Source: Paracoccaceae bacterium (GTDB lineage: Bacteria > Pseudomonadota > Alphaproteobacteria > Rhodobacterales > Rhodobacteraceae). Taken from it: a stretch of DNA of 64,000 nucleotides. Below are positions 17,700 through 26,659 of the stretch, piece after piece. The stretch spans positions 31,314 through 95,313 of the forward strand of contig JAIOJF010000053.1 in assembly GCA_019911965.1 (NCBI GenBank). The letters run 5' to 3'. The first letter of the stretch is position 1, and each line of letters begins with the position of its first letter. The notes under the pieces were generated by a model. That model was not told the origin of the DNA. It saw only the letters and a list, made by a program, of their open reading frames with translations, and made no database searches. A program made the position numbers and the translations under genes.

Positions 17700-18515
17700 C
17701 TACCGACGCGGCGAGGCCGGTTTAGCGAAGGTGACGGACAGGCCCGGCAAAGCCGCGCCGCTGATCCGGGTCTGCCAGGTTTCGCCGGGGGCAATCGGGC
17801 GGGCATCGGTCAGGGTGCCGGTGGTGATCCATTCGCTGGGCTGGATCGGTGCCGCCCCCGGCATGGCCGGGATTTCCGCGATCAGCCGGCGCAAAGCCTG
17901 AACCGGCCCGCCCAGCACGTCCGCGCCGCTGCCCGTCAGGGATTGCCCGGGGCCGCTCAGGGTCAGCGTCAGGTCGGCCAATGCCTGCCCGCCATCGGCC
18001 AGCAGCGGGGCGGCGTCCTGCAACGGGCCATGCCAGAACGCCGCGTGCATGGCGAAGGCGGCCACGCTGTCGGGCGCGGTGAACCGCCAGCCGGGATAGG
18101 CGGACCAGACGATTTCCACCCCATGCGCCACCGCATCGATGCAGGCGGCCAGTGCGGCATCGCTCATGCCCTCATCGGGTGTGGCGCAGAAGCGGAAGGC
18201 GATTTCCGGCTCGATCCGGCATTCCGGCAAGGCTGGCAGCACGATCACGCCATCCGCCGGGATCGTCCCGGTACTGGCGCGATACATCCAGCCCCAGACC
18301 GGCGCGTGTACATTGTAGATGTCCCAGATAGTGCGGTTGGTGAAACCGATCTTGCGCCCTGCAGCCTGCTCGCCCCGCGCCAGCCTCTGGCGGTGCATGT
18401 CGGCGGCGATGGCATAGCCTGCATTCAGATCGAATGCGGGCATGTCGCGGCTGGGCGGGTCGATCTGCTGGCCGGTATCGAAGGCCGCCAGCAGCCGTGC
18501 GGCAATACCGCCCAT
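17700..18515 (-). CDS. 2-keto-4-pentenoate hydratase / fumarylacetoacetate hydrolase family protein
   Basis: 271 residues from the ATG at 18515 (MGGIAARLL). A longer start at 18539 would overlap the trpA end. Visible: KIGFTNRTIWDIYNV, then ECRIEPEIAFRF with the E-x-E metal-binding pattern typical of MhpD-like hydratases. It begins 4 bp after the trpA stop on the same strand, so it is probably co-transcribed with trpA. A role in meta-cleavage of aromatics is known for the family, but no such pathway genes are near; the real substrate is unknown. Confidence 0.82.
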   Translation of the reverse strand: MGGIAARLLAAFDTGQQIDPPSRDMPAFDLNAGYAIAADMHRQRLARGEQAAGRKIGFTNRTIWDIYNVHAPVWGWMYRASTGTIPADGVIVLPALPECRIEPEIAFRFCATPDEGMSDAALAACIDAVAHGVEIVWSAYPGWRFTAPDSVAAFAMHAAFWHGPLQDAAPLLADGGQALADLTLTLSGPGQSLTGSGADVLGGPVQALRRLIAEIPAMPGAAPIQPSEWITTGTLTDARPIAPGETWQTRISGAALPGLSVTFAKPASPRR

Positions 18516-18519
18516 CCGA

Positions 18520-19311
18520 TCAGGCCCGGTGCGCGCCATCGGCCAGCCCGCGCACGAAATCCAGCACCTCCGCCACCGGGCGGCCATTGCCGATCAGATC
18601 GACGATGGCCGAGCCGACAACCACGCCATCCGCCACCCGCGCAATCGCCTCGGCGGATTCGGGCGTCTTGATGCCGAAGCCGACGACCACCGGAATATCC
18701 GTGGATGCCTTGATTCGCGCCACTTCCGGCGCGACGATCCCGGCATTAGCCTCGGCAGCACCGGTGATGCCGGTGATCGAGACGTAATAGAGAAACCCCG
18801 AGGTATTCTGCAGCACCTTCGGCAGGCGGCGGGCATCGGTTGTCGGGGTGGCAAGGCGGATGAAGTTCATGCCTGCGGCACTGGCGGGCAGGCACAGTTC
18901 CTCGTCTTCCTCGGGCGGCAGGTCGACCACGATCAGCCCGTCGATCCCGGCCTTGCCTGCATCCTTCAGGAACGCCGCGACGCCATGCGAATAGATCGGG
19001 TTGTAATATCCCATCAGCACGATGGGCGTGGTCCGGTCGGTCTTGCGAAACTCGGCCGCCAGCGCCAGCGTCCGCTTCAGCGTCATGCCGCCTTCCAATG
19101 CGCGCTGGCCGGCCAACTGGATGGTCGGGCCGTCGGCCATCGGATCGGTGAACGGCAGGCCCAGTTCGATCACATCGACACCCGCGCCCGGCAGGCCCTT
19201 CACCACCGCCAGCGAAGTGTCGTAATCGGGATCACCCGCCATCACATAGGCGACAAAGGCCTTTTTGCCCTCGGCCTTCAGGCGCTGAAAGGTGGCGTCG
19301 ATTCTGGTCAT
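18520..19311 (-). CDS. trpA: Tryptophan synthase alpha chain
   Basis: Cleaves indole-3-glycerol phosphate to indole and glyceraldehyde 3-phosphate. 263 residues. The family signature [20 protein letters not shown] carries the catalytic Glu; the catalytic Asp is in [15 protein letters not shown], and [12 protein letters not shown] contacts phosphate. No trpB is adjacent upstream; the next gene is a divergent transporter, so trpA is separate from the rest of the pathway here. A hydratase-like gene follows in the same direction. Confidence 0.97.
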   Translation of the reverse strand: MTRIDATFQRLKAEGKKAFVAYVMAGDPDYDTSLAVVKGLPGAGVDVIELGLPFTDPMADGPTIQLAGQRALEGGMTLKRTLALAAEFRKTDRTTPIVLMGYYNPIYSHGVAAFLKDAGKAGIDGLIVVDLPPEEDEELCLPASAAGMNFIRLATPTTDARRLPKVLQNTSGFLYYVSITGITGAAEANAGIVAPEVARIKASTDIPVVVGFGIKTPESAEAIARVADGVVVGSAIVDLIGNGRPVAEVLDFVRGLADGAHRA

Positions 19312-19430
19312 GGTATCCCTCGTTTTCTGGCCGGGACGGTTTGCGACATGGGGGCGGGAAAATCAATGGGCAAAGGCGGGCGGGCATTCGGCCTCTGGCC
19401 TCTTGCCATGCGGGGGGCTAACACGTCTGC

Positions 19431-20621
19431 ATGAACCTCGCCGCGCTCAGCTATCGTGATTTCCGCATTTACGTCTCGGGCAACCTGTTTGCCCTGAACG
19501 GCATGTTGATGCAGCGGCTGACAATCGGCTGGCTGGCCTGGGACCTGACGCAATCGGCCAGCTTCGTCGGCCTTGTCGCCTTCGTCAATTTCGTACCGAC
19601 AGTGCTGACCGGGCCGGTCTTCGGGGTGCTGATCGACCGCGCCGATGTCAAGCGGGCGGCGCTGGCAACCCAGACCTCGCTGCTCGTGCTGGCCATGCTG
19701 TTATTCGCGAGCTTCCGGCTGGACATGCTTGGCCCGGTCCTGCTGACCGTGTTTTCGCTTCTGCTGGGGGTGGTTGCCTCGGCGCATAACCCGGTGCGCA
19801 TGTCGCTGGCGCCGCGCCTGGTGGCGCGGGCGGCGGTGCCGTCGGTGGTGACGCTGGTGGCGATCAACTTCAACCTCGCGCGGCTGACCGGCCCGGCGCT
19901 GGCGGGCTGGATCATCGCAGGCTGGGGCATCGGCGTGGCGATGGTCGTGCCGGCCTTGTGCTACCTGCCGTTCATCATGGCGCTGTCGCGGCTGAACCCC
20001 CGCGAGCGCAGCCGCCCGGTCGCCAAGGCGACATTCCTTGGCGCGCTCACCGAAGGGGTGCGCCACGCCGCGGGCCACCGCCATATCCGCGACGCGATCA
20101 TCGCCACCGGCATTTTCGCCTTCGTCATCCGCGGCACGCTGGAAATCCTGCCGGTGCTGGCGGACGGGGTGTTCGCCAAGGGGGCTGCCGGGCTGGGGCT
20201 TCTGACCTCGGCGGCGGGTCTCGGGGCGGTGATGGCGGGGCTGTTCAAGGCGCTGACGCCGGGCCAGAGCACCTCGCGCCTGCCACGCGGGGCGCTGTTG
20301 CTGACGCTGATCGGCATCGGCGCGGTCGGCTTGCTGGGGATGTCGCAAAGCTGGGAATTGTCGCTGGCGCTGGTGGTCTGGCTGGGCTTTGCCTCGTCGG
20401 TATCCGGCATCTCGATGCAGACGGCGATCCAGATCGACCTTGACGATGATCTGCGCGGCCGGGTGATGAGCCTCTGGGCGATGGTCGGCATCGGCGCGGC
20501 GGCGGTCGGGGCGATGGTGCTGGGCCTGCTGGTGGACCTGGTCGGTTTTGCGCCGACGCTGGGCCTGGCCGGTGCGGCGGGCGTGGTGCTGCTGGGCGCA
20601 CTGATCGCGCGGTTGCGCTAG
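19431..20621 (+). CDS. MFS transporter
   Basis: 396 residues with about ten to twelve hydrophobic helices and the typical major-facilitator loop GPVFGVLIDRADVKRAALATQ between TM2 and TM3. The second half has a matching loop (QIDLDDDLRGRVMSLWAMVG). It resembles the small-molecule exporter/DHA-like group sometimes annotated as enterobactin exporters (EntS-like). It is divergent from trpA by 119 bp. Substrate not determinable. Confidence 0.87.
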   Translation: MNLAALSYRDFRIYVSGNLFALNGMLMQRLTIGWLAWDLTQSASFVGLVAFVNFVPTVLTGPVFGVLIDRADVKRAALATQTSLLVLAMLLFASFRLDMLGPVLLTVFSLLLGVVASAHNPVRMSLAPRLVARAAVPSVVTLVAINFNLARLTGPALAGWIIAGWGIGVAMVVPALCYLPFIMALSRLNPRERSRPVAKATFLGALTEGVRHAAGHRHIRDAIIATGIFAFVIRGTLEILPVLADGVFAKGAAGLGLLTSAAGLGAVMAGLFKALTPGQSTSRLPRGALLLTLIGIGAVGLLGMSQSWELSLALVVWLGFASSVSGISMQTAIQIDLDDDLRGRVMSLWAMVGIGAAAVGAMVLGLLVDLVGFAPTLGLAGAAGVVLLGALIARLR

Positions 20622-20676
20622 GGCGCGAACGCCCCTATGAAGCGGCGCGGATTTCCCGAAGTGACGGAGTAATGTG

Positions 20677-21774
20677 ATGGGGTTCAAGACCGGTATCGTG
20701 GGCCTGCCCAATGTGGGCAAATCGACCCTGTTCAACGCCCTGACGCGGACGGCGGCGGCGCAGGCGGCGAATTTCCCGTTCTGCACCATCGAACCCAATG
20801 TCGGCGAAGTGGCGATGCCGGATGCGCGGCTGGACAAGCTCGCGGCGATTGCCGGCTCCAAGCAGATCATCCCGACGCGGATGACCTTCGTCGATATCGC
20901 CGGGCTGGTGAAGGGCGCCTCCAAGGGCGAAGGGCTGGGCAACCAGTTCCTGGCCAATATCCGCGAATGCGACGCCATCGCGCATGTGCTGCGGTGTTTC
21001 GAGGACGATGACGTCACCCATGTCGAAGGCCGGGTCGATCCGGTGGCCGATGCCGAGGTGATCGAGACCGAGCTGATGATCGCCGACATGGAATCCATCG
21101 AAAAACGGCTGGCCAATCTCAGCCGCAAGATCAAGGGCGGCGACAAGGCCTCGCTGGAGGCCGACGCGCTGCTGCGCCGGGCGCTGGCGGCGCTGGAGGC
21201 GGGCAAGCCCGCGCGTTCGGTCGAGATTTCCGCCGACGAAGCCAAGGGCTGGGCGATGCTGCAATTGCTGACCGCCAAGCCGGTCCTGTTCGTGTGCAAC
21301 GTGGACGAGGCCGATGCCGCAACCGGCAATGCGCTGTCCGAACGGGTGGCGGCAATGGCGGCGGAACAGGGGGCCGGTTCGGTGGTGATCTCGGCCGCGA
21401 TCGAGGAAGAAATCAGCCAGCTTGACGATGCCGAACGCGATGAATTCCTGGCCGAGATGGGGCTGGCCGAGGCGGGCCTCGACCGGCTGATCCGCGCCGG
21501 ATACGAATTGCTGCAATTGCAGACCTATTTCACCGTCGGCCCGAAAGAGGCCCGCGCCTGGACCATCCGCAAGGGCACGCCCGCGCCACAGGCCGCCGGT
21601 GTGATCCACGGCGATTTTGAAAAGGGCTTCATCCGGGCGGAAACCATCGCTTATGACGATTTCATCGCCTGCGGCGGCGAGCAAGCGGCGAAAGAGGCCG
21701 GCAAGATGCGCGCCGAGGGCAAGGCCTATATCGTCAAGGACGGCGATGTGCTGCATTTCCTGTTCAATACCTGA
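20677..21774 (+). CDS. ychF: Redox-regulated ATPase YchF
   Basis: 365 residues of the Obg-related P-loop family, with ATP rather than GTP preference known for YchF. P-loop [14 protein letters not shown] at the start, switch [22 protein letters not shown], the altered N-x-x-E base motif CNVDE that explains ATP preference, and a C-terminal TGS domain ([20 protein letters not shown]). The ATG at 20677 is chosen; the GTG one codon earlier gives MMGFK and is less standard. Confidence 0.97.
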   Translation: MGFKTGIVGLPNVGKSTLFNALTRTAAAQAANFPFCTIEPNVGEVAMPDARLDKLAAIAGSKQIIPTRMTFVDIAGLVKGASKGEGLGNQFLANIRECDAIAHVLRCFEDDDVTHVEGRVDPVADAEVIETELMIADMESIEKRLANLSRKIKGGDKASLEADALLRRALAALEAGKPARSVEISADEAKGWAMLQLLTAKPVLFVCNVDEADAATGNALSERVAAMAAEQGAGSVVISAAIEEEISQLDDAERDEFLAEMGLAEAGLDRLIRAGYELLQLQTYFTVGPKEARAWTIRKGTPAPQAAGVIHGDFEKGFIRAETIAYDDFIACGGEQAAKEAGKMRAEGKAYIVKDGDVLHFLFNT

Positions 21775-21904
21775 CAGCCCGCTACCCCAACTCGGCTGCA
21801 TTCGCGGCAAATCCACCGCATATGGCGGCGGCGTCTTCAGCCGCTGTTAAGCCTGACCCGGCAGTCTTTCCCTTGCGTGGGGGCGCAGTGCTTGGGAGCC
21901 AGGG

Positions 21905-23401
21905 GTGGCAAACTTCACACATGTGTCCACGTTCGTGGGCGGCCCGTTCGTGCATTCGGACGGTATCACCGACCTTGTGGTTGCCGGGGTGAATGGCAAT
22001 CCCAGGCTCTACTCGGCCTCCTATGCCAGCGGCGGTTTGCAGGCGCTGGCCCTGCACGAAGGGGCGGCGGCGATCTTTCACGATGCCCTTGGTGCGGGGC
22101 CGACACGCGGTACCTACGGGGTGTGCGATCTGGCCTTCGGCAACGTCAAGGGCGCTGAAATCCTGATCCCGGCGGGCAAGTTCGACGATGCCGTCGCCTA
22201 TCATGTGCTGGATGCCGATGGCGGGTTTGATACGGTGATGCCGGTGGACGGCACCGCCGCGCAACTGGCCCGCTTCACACATGCGGAGGTCGTGCGCTAT
22301 GCCAGCAAATCCTTCCTGTTCGCCAGCCAGGCCGGGGAATCCGGCTTCCAGAGGTTCAATATCCGCGCCGATCTGAGCACGATCTACCGCCACACCCAGG
22401 AGGATGAGCCGGACATGTTCCTTGGCGACATCTCGGCGATGGAATCGCTCAGGGTCGGGCGGCGCAGCTTCCTGTTCACCGCCTCGGCGATGGATGCGGG
22501 CATCCACAGCTTCCAGATCACCTCGGTCGGGGAAACGGTGCTGCGCGACAGCGTGGCCCCCGGTGACCGGTCGGGCTTTGCCCGTGTCAGCGTGCTGGAA
22601 ACGGTTCATTCCGGCAAGAACAACTTCCTGCTGGTCGGCTCGGCGGGGACCGATTCGATCACCGTCTACCGCCTCAGCAATACCGGGCATCTGACGGAGA
22701 CCGATCACCGCCAGGACAGTCTGGAAACCCGCTTCGACAATATCGCGGCCCTGACCGCGTTCGAGCATTCCGGCCGGGCCTTCGTGCTGGCGGGTGGTTC
22801 CGATGACGGGTTGACCCTGTTCGAGATCAGCCCGAACGGGCGTCTGTTCCTGCTGGCGGTGGTGGCCGACGAGTTGGCAACCACGCTGAACAACGTGCAG
22901 GCCATCGCGGTGCAGGCCTTTGACAGCGATGTTCAGGTCTTTGCCGCCGGCAGCGGCGAGGCCGGCATCACCCAGTTCCGCGTTGACCTTGGCGATATAG
23001 GCACGCTGATCGAGGGCACCGGGCGGCGCGAGGTTCTGAGCGGTGGCGATGGCAATGACCTGGTACTGGGCAAGAAGGGCCGCGACACGCTGCACGGCGG
23101 TGCGGGCGACGACAGGCTGATGGATGGTGTCGGCAAGGACGTGATGTATGGCGGACCCGGTGCCGATGTCTTCGTGTTCCAGAAGGATGGCGTGTCCGAC
23201 ACGGTGAAGGATTTCGTCTTTGGCGAGGATCGGCTGGATCTGTCTGATTACGACCGGCTCTATCATATCTCGTCGCTTGAGATCGTCACGCTGTCCTGGG
23301 GCTTCCGCATCCATGTCCAGGGCGAGACAATCCGGATCGAACAGGATTTCCCCGAAAACACCGCGCCGCCGGAATTTACCCAGGACGATTTCATCTTCTG
23401 A
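21905..23401 (+). CDS. RTX-repeat calcium-binding protein with beta-propeller-like region
   Basis: 498 residues with a GTG start preceded by GGGAGCCAGGG. Residues ~1-370 contain seven or so loosely repeated beta-strand units (for example LLVGSAGTDSITVYRL and FVLAGGSDDGLTLFEI), like a lactonase/YVTN-type propeller. Residues ~376-425 hold glycine-aspartate nonapeptides (LSGGDGNDLVLG, LHGGAGDDRLMDG, MYGGPGADVFVF), the RTX Ca2+-binding pattern. The tail ends in hydrophobic/acidic FTQDDFIF. There is no N-terminal signal; export by a type I secretion system is expected, but no such system is in the window. The ligand or enzyme activity is unknown. Confidence 0.8.
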   Translation: MANFTHVSTFVGGPFVHSDGITDLVVAGVNGNPRLYSASYASGGLQALALHEGAAAIFHDALGAGPTRGTYGVCDLAFGNVKGAEILIPAGKFDDAVAYHVLDADGGFDTVMPVDGTAAQLARFTHAEVVRYASKSFLFASQAGESGFQRFNIRADLSTIYRHTQEDEPDMFLGDISAMESLRVGRRSFLFTASAMDAGIHSFQITSVGETVLRDSVAPGDRSGFARVSVLETVHSGKNNFLLVGSAGTDSITVYRLSNTGHLTETDHRQDSLETRFDNIAALTAFEHSGRAFVLAGGSDDGLTLFEISPNGRLFLLAVVADELATTLNNVQAIAVQAFDSDVQVFAAGSGEAGITQFRVDLGDIGTLIEGTGRREVLSGGDGNDLVLGKKGRDTLHGGAGDDRLMDGVGKDVMYGGPGADVFVFQKDGVSDTVKDFVFGEDRLDLSDYDRLYHISSLEIVTLSWGFRIHVQGETIRIEQDFPENTAPPEFTQDDFIF

Positions 23402-23462
23402 GGCGCATTGCCTTGGCGATGCCGCCCGGCTAGAGCCTTGGTATCGCAGGGCCGGAGGTGTA

Positions 23463-24584
23463 ATGGGACTGAACCGCGAACTGGACGGCTTTGTCGTCGT
23501 TTCCGTCGAACAGGCGGTGGCGGCACCTTATTGCAGCCTGCTGCTGGCGGATGCCGGGGCGCGGGTGATCAAGGTGGAACGCCCCGAGGGGGATTTTTCC
23601 CGGCTTTACGATCAGGGTGCCAAGGGCCAGAGCACCTGGTTCGCATGGATGAACCGGGGCAAGGAATCCGCCGTTCTGGACTTCACGGCACCCGGGGACG
23701 CGGCCTTGTTGCGGCGCATGATCGCGCGCGCGGATGTGTTTTTGCACAATCTCGCCCCCGGTGCGCTGGACCGGCGCGGCTTTGATGCCGCCGCGCTTCG
23801 GGCGCTCAATCCGGGGCTGATCAACCTTCAGATCGCGGGCTACGGCACCACCGGGGCGGCAGCCGAGATGAAGGCCTATGATTTTCTGGTACAGGCGGAA
23901 AGCGGCGTTTGCGCGGTTACCGGCACGCCCGAACAGCCCTCGCGGGTCGGCGTGTCGCTTTGCGATATCGCCACCGGGCTGACGGCGTTTTCGGCGATCC
24001 TGCGGGCGCTGCTGCAGCGCAGCCGCACCGGCGAGGGGGTGGACCTGACGATTTCCATGTTCGACGTGCTGGCGGAATGGATGAACATGCCGCTGCTGGC
24101 GCATCGCTACATGGCGGCCAAGCCGGAACGGATGGGCCTGACGCATGCGCTGCTGTCGCCCTACGGGGCCTATAGCTGCGCCGATGGCAGCCAGATCCTG
24201 ATCGCGATCCAGAACAACCGCGAATGGGCGGGGTTCTGCAAAAACGTGCTCGACCGCCCGGACATGGCGGAGGACCCGCGCTTTGCCTCCAACGCCGACC
24301 GGGTGGCGCATCGCATTGATGTGGACAATGCGATCAATCAGGTGTTCGCCAGCCACGACCGCGAGGCGCTGGCAAAGATCCTGCAATCGGCGCGGATCGC
24401 ATGGTCGCGCCTGAATACGGTGGAGGATCTGTCGAACCACCCGCTGTTGCGGCAGGCTCAGGCGCGGTTCGGCGATGCGGTGGTCGATCTGGTGGACCTG
24501 CCGGTCAGAACCGACAATCCCCGCCCCGAAGAGGTGCCGTCGCTCGGCCAGCACAGCGCGGCGATCCGGGCGGAGTTTGGCTGA
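23463..24584 (+). CDS. CaiB/BaiF family CoA transferase (class III)
   Basis: 373 residues. Family III CoA transferases move CoA between acyl groups through an aspartyl-CoA intermediate. Visible: VEQAVAAPYCSLLLADAGARVIKVE near the N-terminus, NRGKESAVLDF, and KAYDFLVQAESG containing the likely catalytic Asp. The C-terminal domain has QNNREWAGFCKNVLDRPDMAEDPRF. The acyl substrate cannot be determined; mesaconyl-type or carnitine-type members look similar. The start is the ATG at 23463, 6 bases after a GGAGG site. Confidence 0.9.
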   Translation: MGLNRELDGFVVVSVEQAVAAPYCSLLLADAGARVIKVERPEGDFSRLYDQGAKGQSTWFAWMNRGKESAVLDFTAPGDAALLRRMIARADVFLHNLAPGALDRRGFDAAALRALNPGLINLQIAGYGTTGAAAEMKAYDFLVQAESGVCAVTGTPEQPSRVGVSLCDIATGLTAFSAILRALLQRSRTGEGVDLTISMFDVLAEWMNMPLLAHRYMAAKPERMGLTHALLSPYGAYSCADGSQILIAIQNNREWAGFCKNVLDRPDMAEDPRFASNADRVAHRIDVDNAINQVFASHDREALAKILQSARIAWSRLNTVEDLSNHPLLRQAQARFGDAVVDLVDLPVRTDNPRPEEVPSLGQHSAAIRAEFG

Positions 24585-24592
24585 GACACCCT

Positions 24593-25384
24593 CTAACGCC
24601 GAACCACCCCCCGCACCAGGCTTGCCAGCAACAGCAACGCCAACGCCGCGACCACGATGCTGGGGCCGGTCGGGGTGTCGAACCGGAACGATCCCGCCAG
24701 CCCGGCCAGTGCCGCCATCGCGCCGGTGAGTGCCGCCAGCACCGCCATCCGCTCGGGCGTGCCTGACCCAAGCCTTGCGGTTGCGGCGGGGATGATCAGC
24801 AATGCGGTGATCAGAAGCGCCCCGACCACCTTGATCGCCACCGCCACCAGCACCGCCAGCGCCAGCGTGAACAACAGCCCCTCGCGGGCCGGATTGCGGC
24901 CATGCGCCAGCGCCAGTTCCCGATCGAGCGAGGCCATCAGCAGCCCCGGCCAGCGCCAGATCAACAGCCCGAGGCTGGCCGCCACGCCGCCCCAGATCAC
25001 CGCCAGATCGCCGCGGGTGACGGCCAGGATATCGCCCACCAGATAGCCCATCAGATCGACCCGAACGCCGTTCAGCAGCGACACCGCCACCAGCCCCAGC
25101 GCCAGCGCGGCATGCGCCGACACCCCCAGCAATGTATCGGGATGATGCAGCCGTCCGGCGGCGGCCAGAACCACGGCGGCAACGCCAAGTGCCGCCACCA
25201 GCACGCCAAGGAACACCGGCAGGTCCACCGCCAGCGCCAGCGCCACGCCCAAAAGGGCGGCATGAGAGATCGTGTCGCCGAAATAGACCATCCGCCGCCA
25301 AAGCACGAAACAGCCCAGCGGCCCGGCGGCCACGGCAATTCCGACCGCCGCCAGCGCCACCCGCAGAACGAACTCATCCGGCAT
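24593..25384 (-). CDS. znuB: Zinc ABC transporter permease ZnuB
   Basis: 263 residues with about eight transmembrane segments of the ABC-3 family, which imports Zn2+/Mn2+. Start MPDEFVLRVALAAVGIAVAAGP at 25384, inside the 3' end of znuC (11-bp overlap), so translation is coupled. The central QDILA-like cytoplasmic loop (VGDILAVTRGDLAVIWG) faces the ATPase. It is the third gene of zur-znuC-znuB; zinc specificity is inferred from the zur and znuA neighbours. Confidence 0.93.
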   Translation of the reverse strand: MPDEFVLRVALAAVGIAVAAGPLGCFVLWRRMVYFGDTISHAALLGVALALAVDLPVFLGVLVAALGVAAVVLAAAGRLHHPDTLLGVSAHAALALGLVAVSLLNGVRVDLMGYLVGDILAVTRGDLAVIWGGVAASLGLLIWRWPGLLMASLDRELALAHGRNPAREGLLFTLALAVLVAVAIKVVGALLITALLIIPAATARLGSGTPERMAVLAALTGAMAALAGLAGSFRFDTPTGPSIVVAALALLLLASLVRGVVRR

Positions 25385-26114
25385 GGTCGTGCCCCGCATG
25401 GTCATGCGCGTGATCGTGTTCGTGGCGGTAAAGCGCCAGCGCGCCTTCGGTGCCGTGGCCGAACAACCGGCGATATTCCGGCGCGGCGGACACGATTGTC
25501 GGCGTGCCTTCGCAGCAGACATGGCCGTTCAGGCAGATCACCCGGTCGGACGCGCTCATCACCACATGCAGATCGTGGCTGACCATCAGGATGGCGCAGC
25601 CAAGGTCGCGGCGGACATCCTCGACCAGCCGGTAAAACCCGGCGACGGCGGGCTGGTCCAGGCCCTGTGCGGCCTCGTCCAGGATCAGCAGATGCGGCCT
25701 GCCGATCAGTGCATGTGCCAGCAGGACGCGCTGCAACTGGCCGCCGGACAATTCCGCGACCTGGCGCGTCAGGACATCCCGAAGCCCGAGGCGTTCCACG
25801 ATGGCATCGCGTTCGGCCTGCGGCACCCGGCTGCCCAGGCGCAGGAATCGCTCCACGCTCATCGGAAAGGCCTGATCCAGATGCAGCTTTTGCGGCACAT
25901 AGCCGATCTTCAGCCCCTTGCGGCGGGTGATCGTGCCGGTTTGCGGGCCGAGTGCCCCGATCAGGCATTTCAGGAACGAGGATTTGCCCGAGCCGTTCGG
26001 CCCGACAATGGTGACGATCTCGCCCGGTTGGATGGCAAAGTCGATATCGTGCAGGATGCGGCGGCTATCGGCGCTGAAGCCAAGGCCGGACACCGTGATC
26101 AGGGCATCGCTCAT
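25374..26114 (-). CDS. znuC: Zinc ABC transporter ATP-binding protein ZnuC with histidine-rich tail
   Basis: 246 residues. Walker A is GPNGSGKSS, the signature ELSGGQLQRVLLAHAL, Walker B LLILDEAAQGLD, and the switch His is in VSHDLH. The C-terminus ends in HEHDHAHDHAGHDHAG, a metal-binding His/Asp tail on the cytoplasmic subunit. The start codon at 26114 overlaps the zur stop (ATGA). Longer upstream extensions in this frame run into zur and are rejected. Confidence 0.95.
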   Translation of the reverse strand: MSDALITVSGLGFSADSRRILHDIDFAIQPGEIVTIVGPNGSGKSSFLKCLIGALGPQTGTITRRKGLKIGYVPQKLHLDQAFPMSVERFLRLGSRVPQAERDAIVERLGLRDVLTRQVAELSGGQLQRVLLAHALIGRPHLLILDEAAQGLDQPAVAGFYRLVEDVRRDLGCAILMVSHDLHVVMSASDRVICLNGHVCCEGTPTIVSAAPEYRRLFGHGTEGALALYRHEHDHAHDHAGHDHAG

Positions 26115-26602
26115 GCCGCCTCGCGGTCGCGGCAGGTGGTGCAGAGGCCGGTGATCTCGACCACGCGCGAGCGCACCTCGAATCCCAGTGCGGCGGCCTG
26201 TTGGTCGATCCCGGCGGCGATACCGGCCAACGGGGTTTCGGCCACCTTGCGGCAGGACTGGCAGATCAGGAACGCCGCCTCGTGCCCGGGTTGAGGCACG
26301 GCGCAGGCGGTGAAGGCATTCAGGCGCTCCAGCCGGTGCACGAAACCATGCGCGGCCAGAAACTCCAGCGCGCGGTAAACCACAGGCGGCTGGCTGCCCA
26401 GACCTTCGGCTGCCAGCCGCTCCAGAATGTCGTAGGCACCGAGGGCGCGGTGGCTTTCCAGCAGGATTTCCAGCACCCGGGCACGTACCGCGGTCAGCCT
26501 CAGGCCCGCGCGGCGGCAATGCTCGCGCGCCTCGCTCATACCGCCAAGGGCGCAGCGGCGGTGATCGTGGTGCTCGAAGATATTGCTGTTTGCGGGGGGC
26601 AT
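26111..26602 (-). CDS. zur: Zinc uptake regulator, Fur family
   Basis: 163 residues. The N-terminal winged helix includes REHCRRAGLRLTAVRARVLEILL and PPVVYRALEFLAAHGFVHRL (recognition helix). The structural zinc site uses C114/C117 (CQSCRKV) and C154/C157 (CTTCRDR). An N-terminal HHDHRRC adds possible ligands. Zur identity rather than Fur comes from the znu neighbours and the Zur-type palindrome just upstream, which suggests autoregulation and control of znuA. The start at 26602 is taken at MPPANSNIFE. Confidence 0.92.
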   Translation of the reverse strand: MPPANSNIFEHHDHRRCALGGMSEAREHCRRAGLRLTAVRARVLEILLESHRALGAYDILERLAAEGLGSQPPVVYRALEFLAAHGFVHRLERLNAFTACAVPQPGHEAAFLICQSCRKVAETPLAGIAAGIDQQAAALGFEVRSRVVEITGLCTTCRDREAA

Positions 26603-26616
26603 CGAAGCCTCGCTAT

Positions 26617-26631
26617 TGTTATTGTATAACA
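26617..26631. promoter_or_regulatory. Zur box between zur and znuA
   Basis: TGTTATTGTATAACA: perfect 6-bp arms TGTTAT / ATAACA around a 3-bp centre. It matches the GTTATANTATAAC-like alphaproteobacterial/enterobacterial Zur operator pattern. It lies 15 bp from the zur start and 29 bp from the znuA start, so one site can repress both promoters when zinc is replete. Confidence 0.85.
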
Positions 26632-26659
26632 TATCATTTATAGCCGCCGCCAGATTGAA

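Noticed and set aside
16461..18671. 736-codon open frame spanning lldD, the hydratase and trpA on the opposite strand
   Set aside because: Covers three clear genes; composition is typical of a GC-bias shadow frame.
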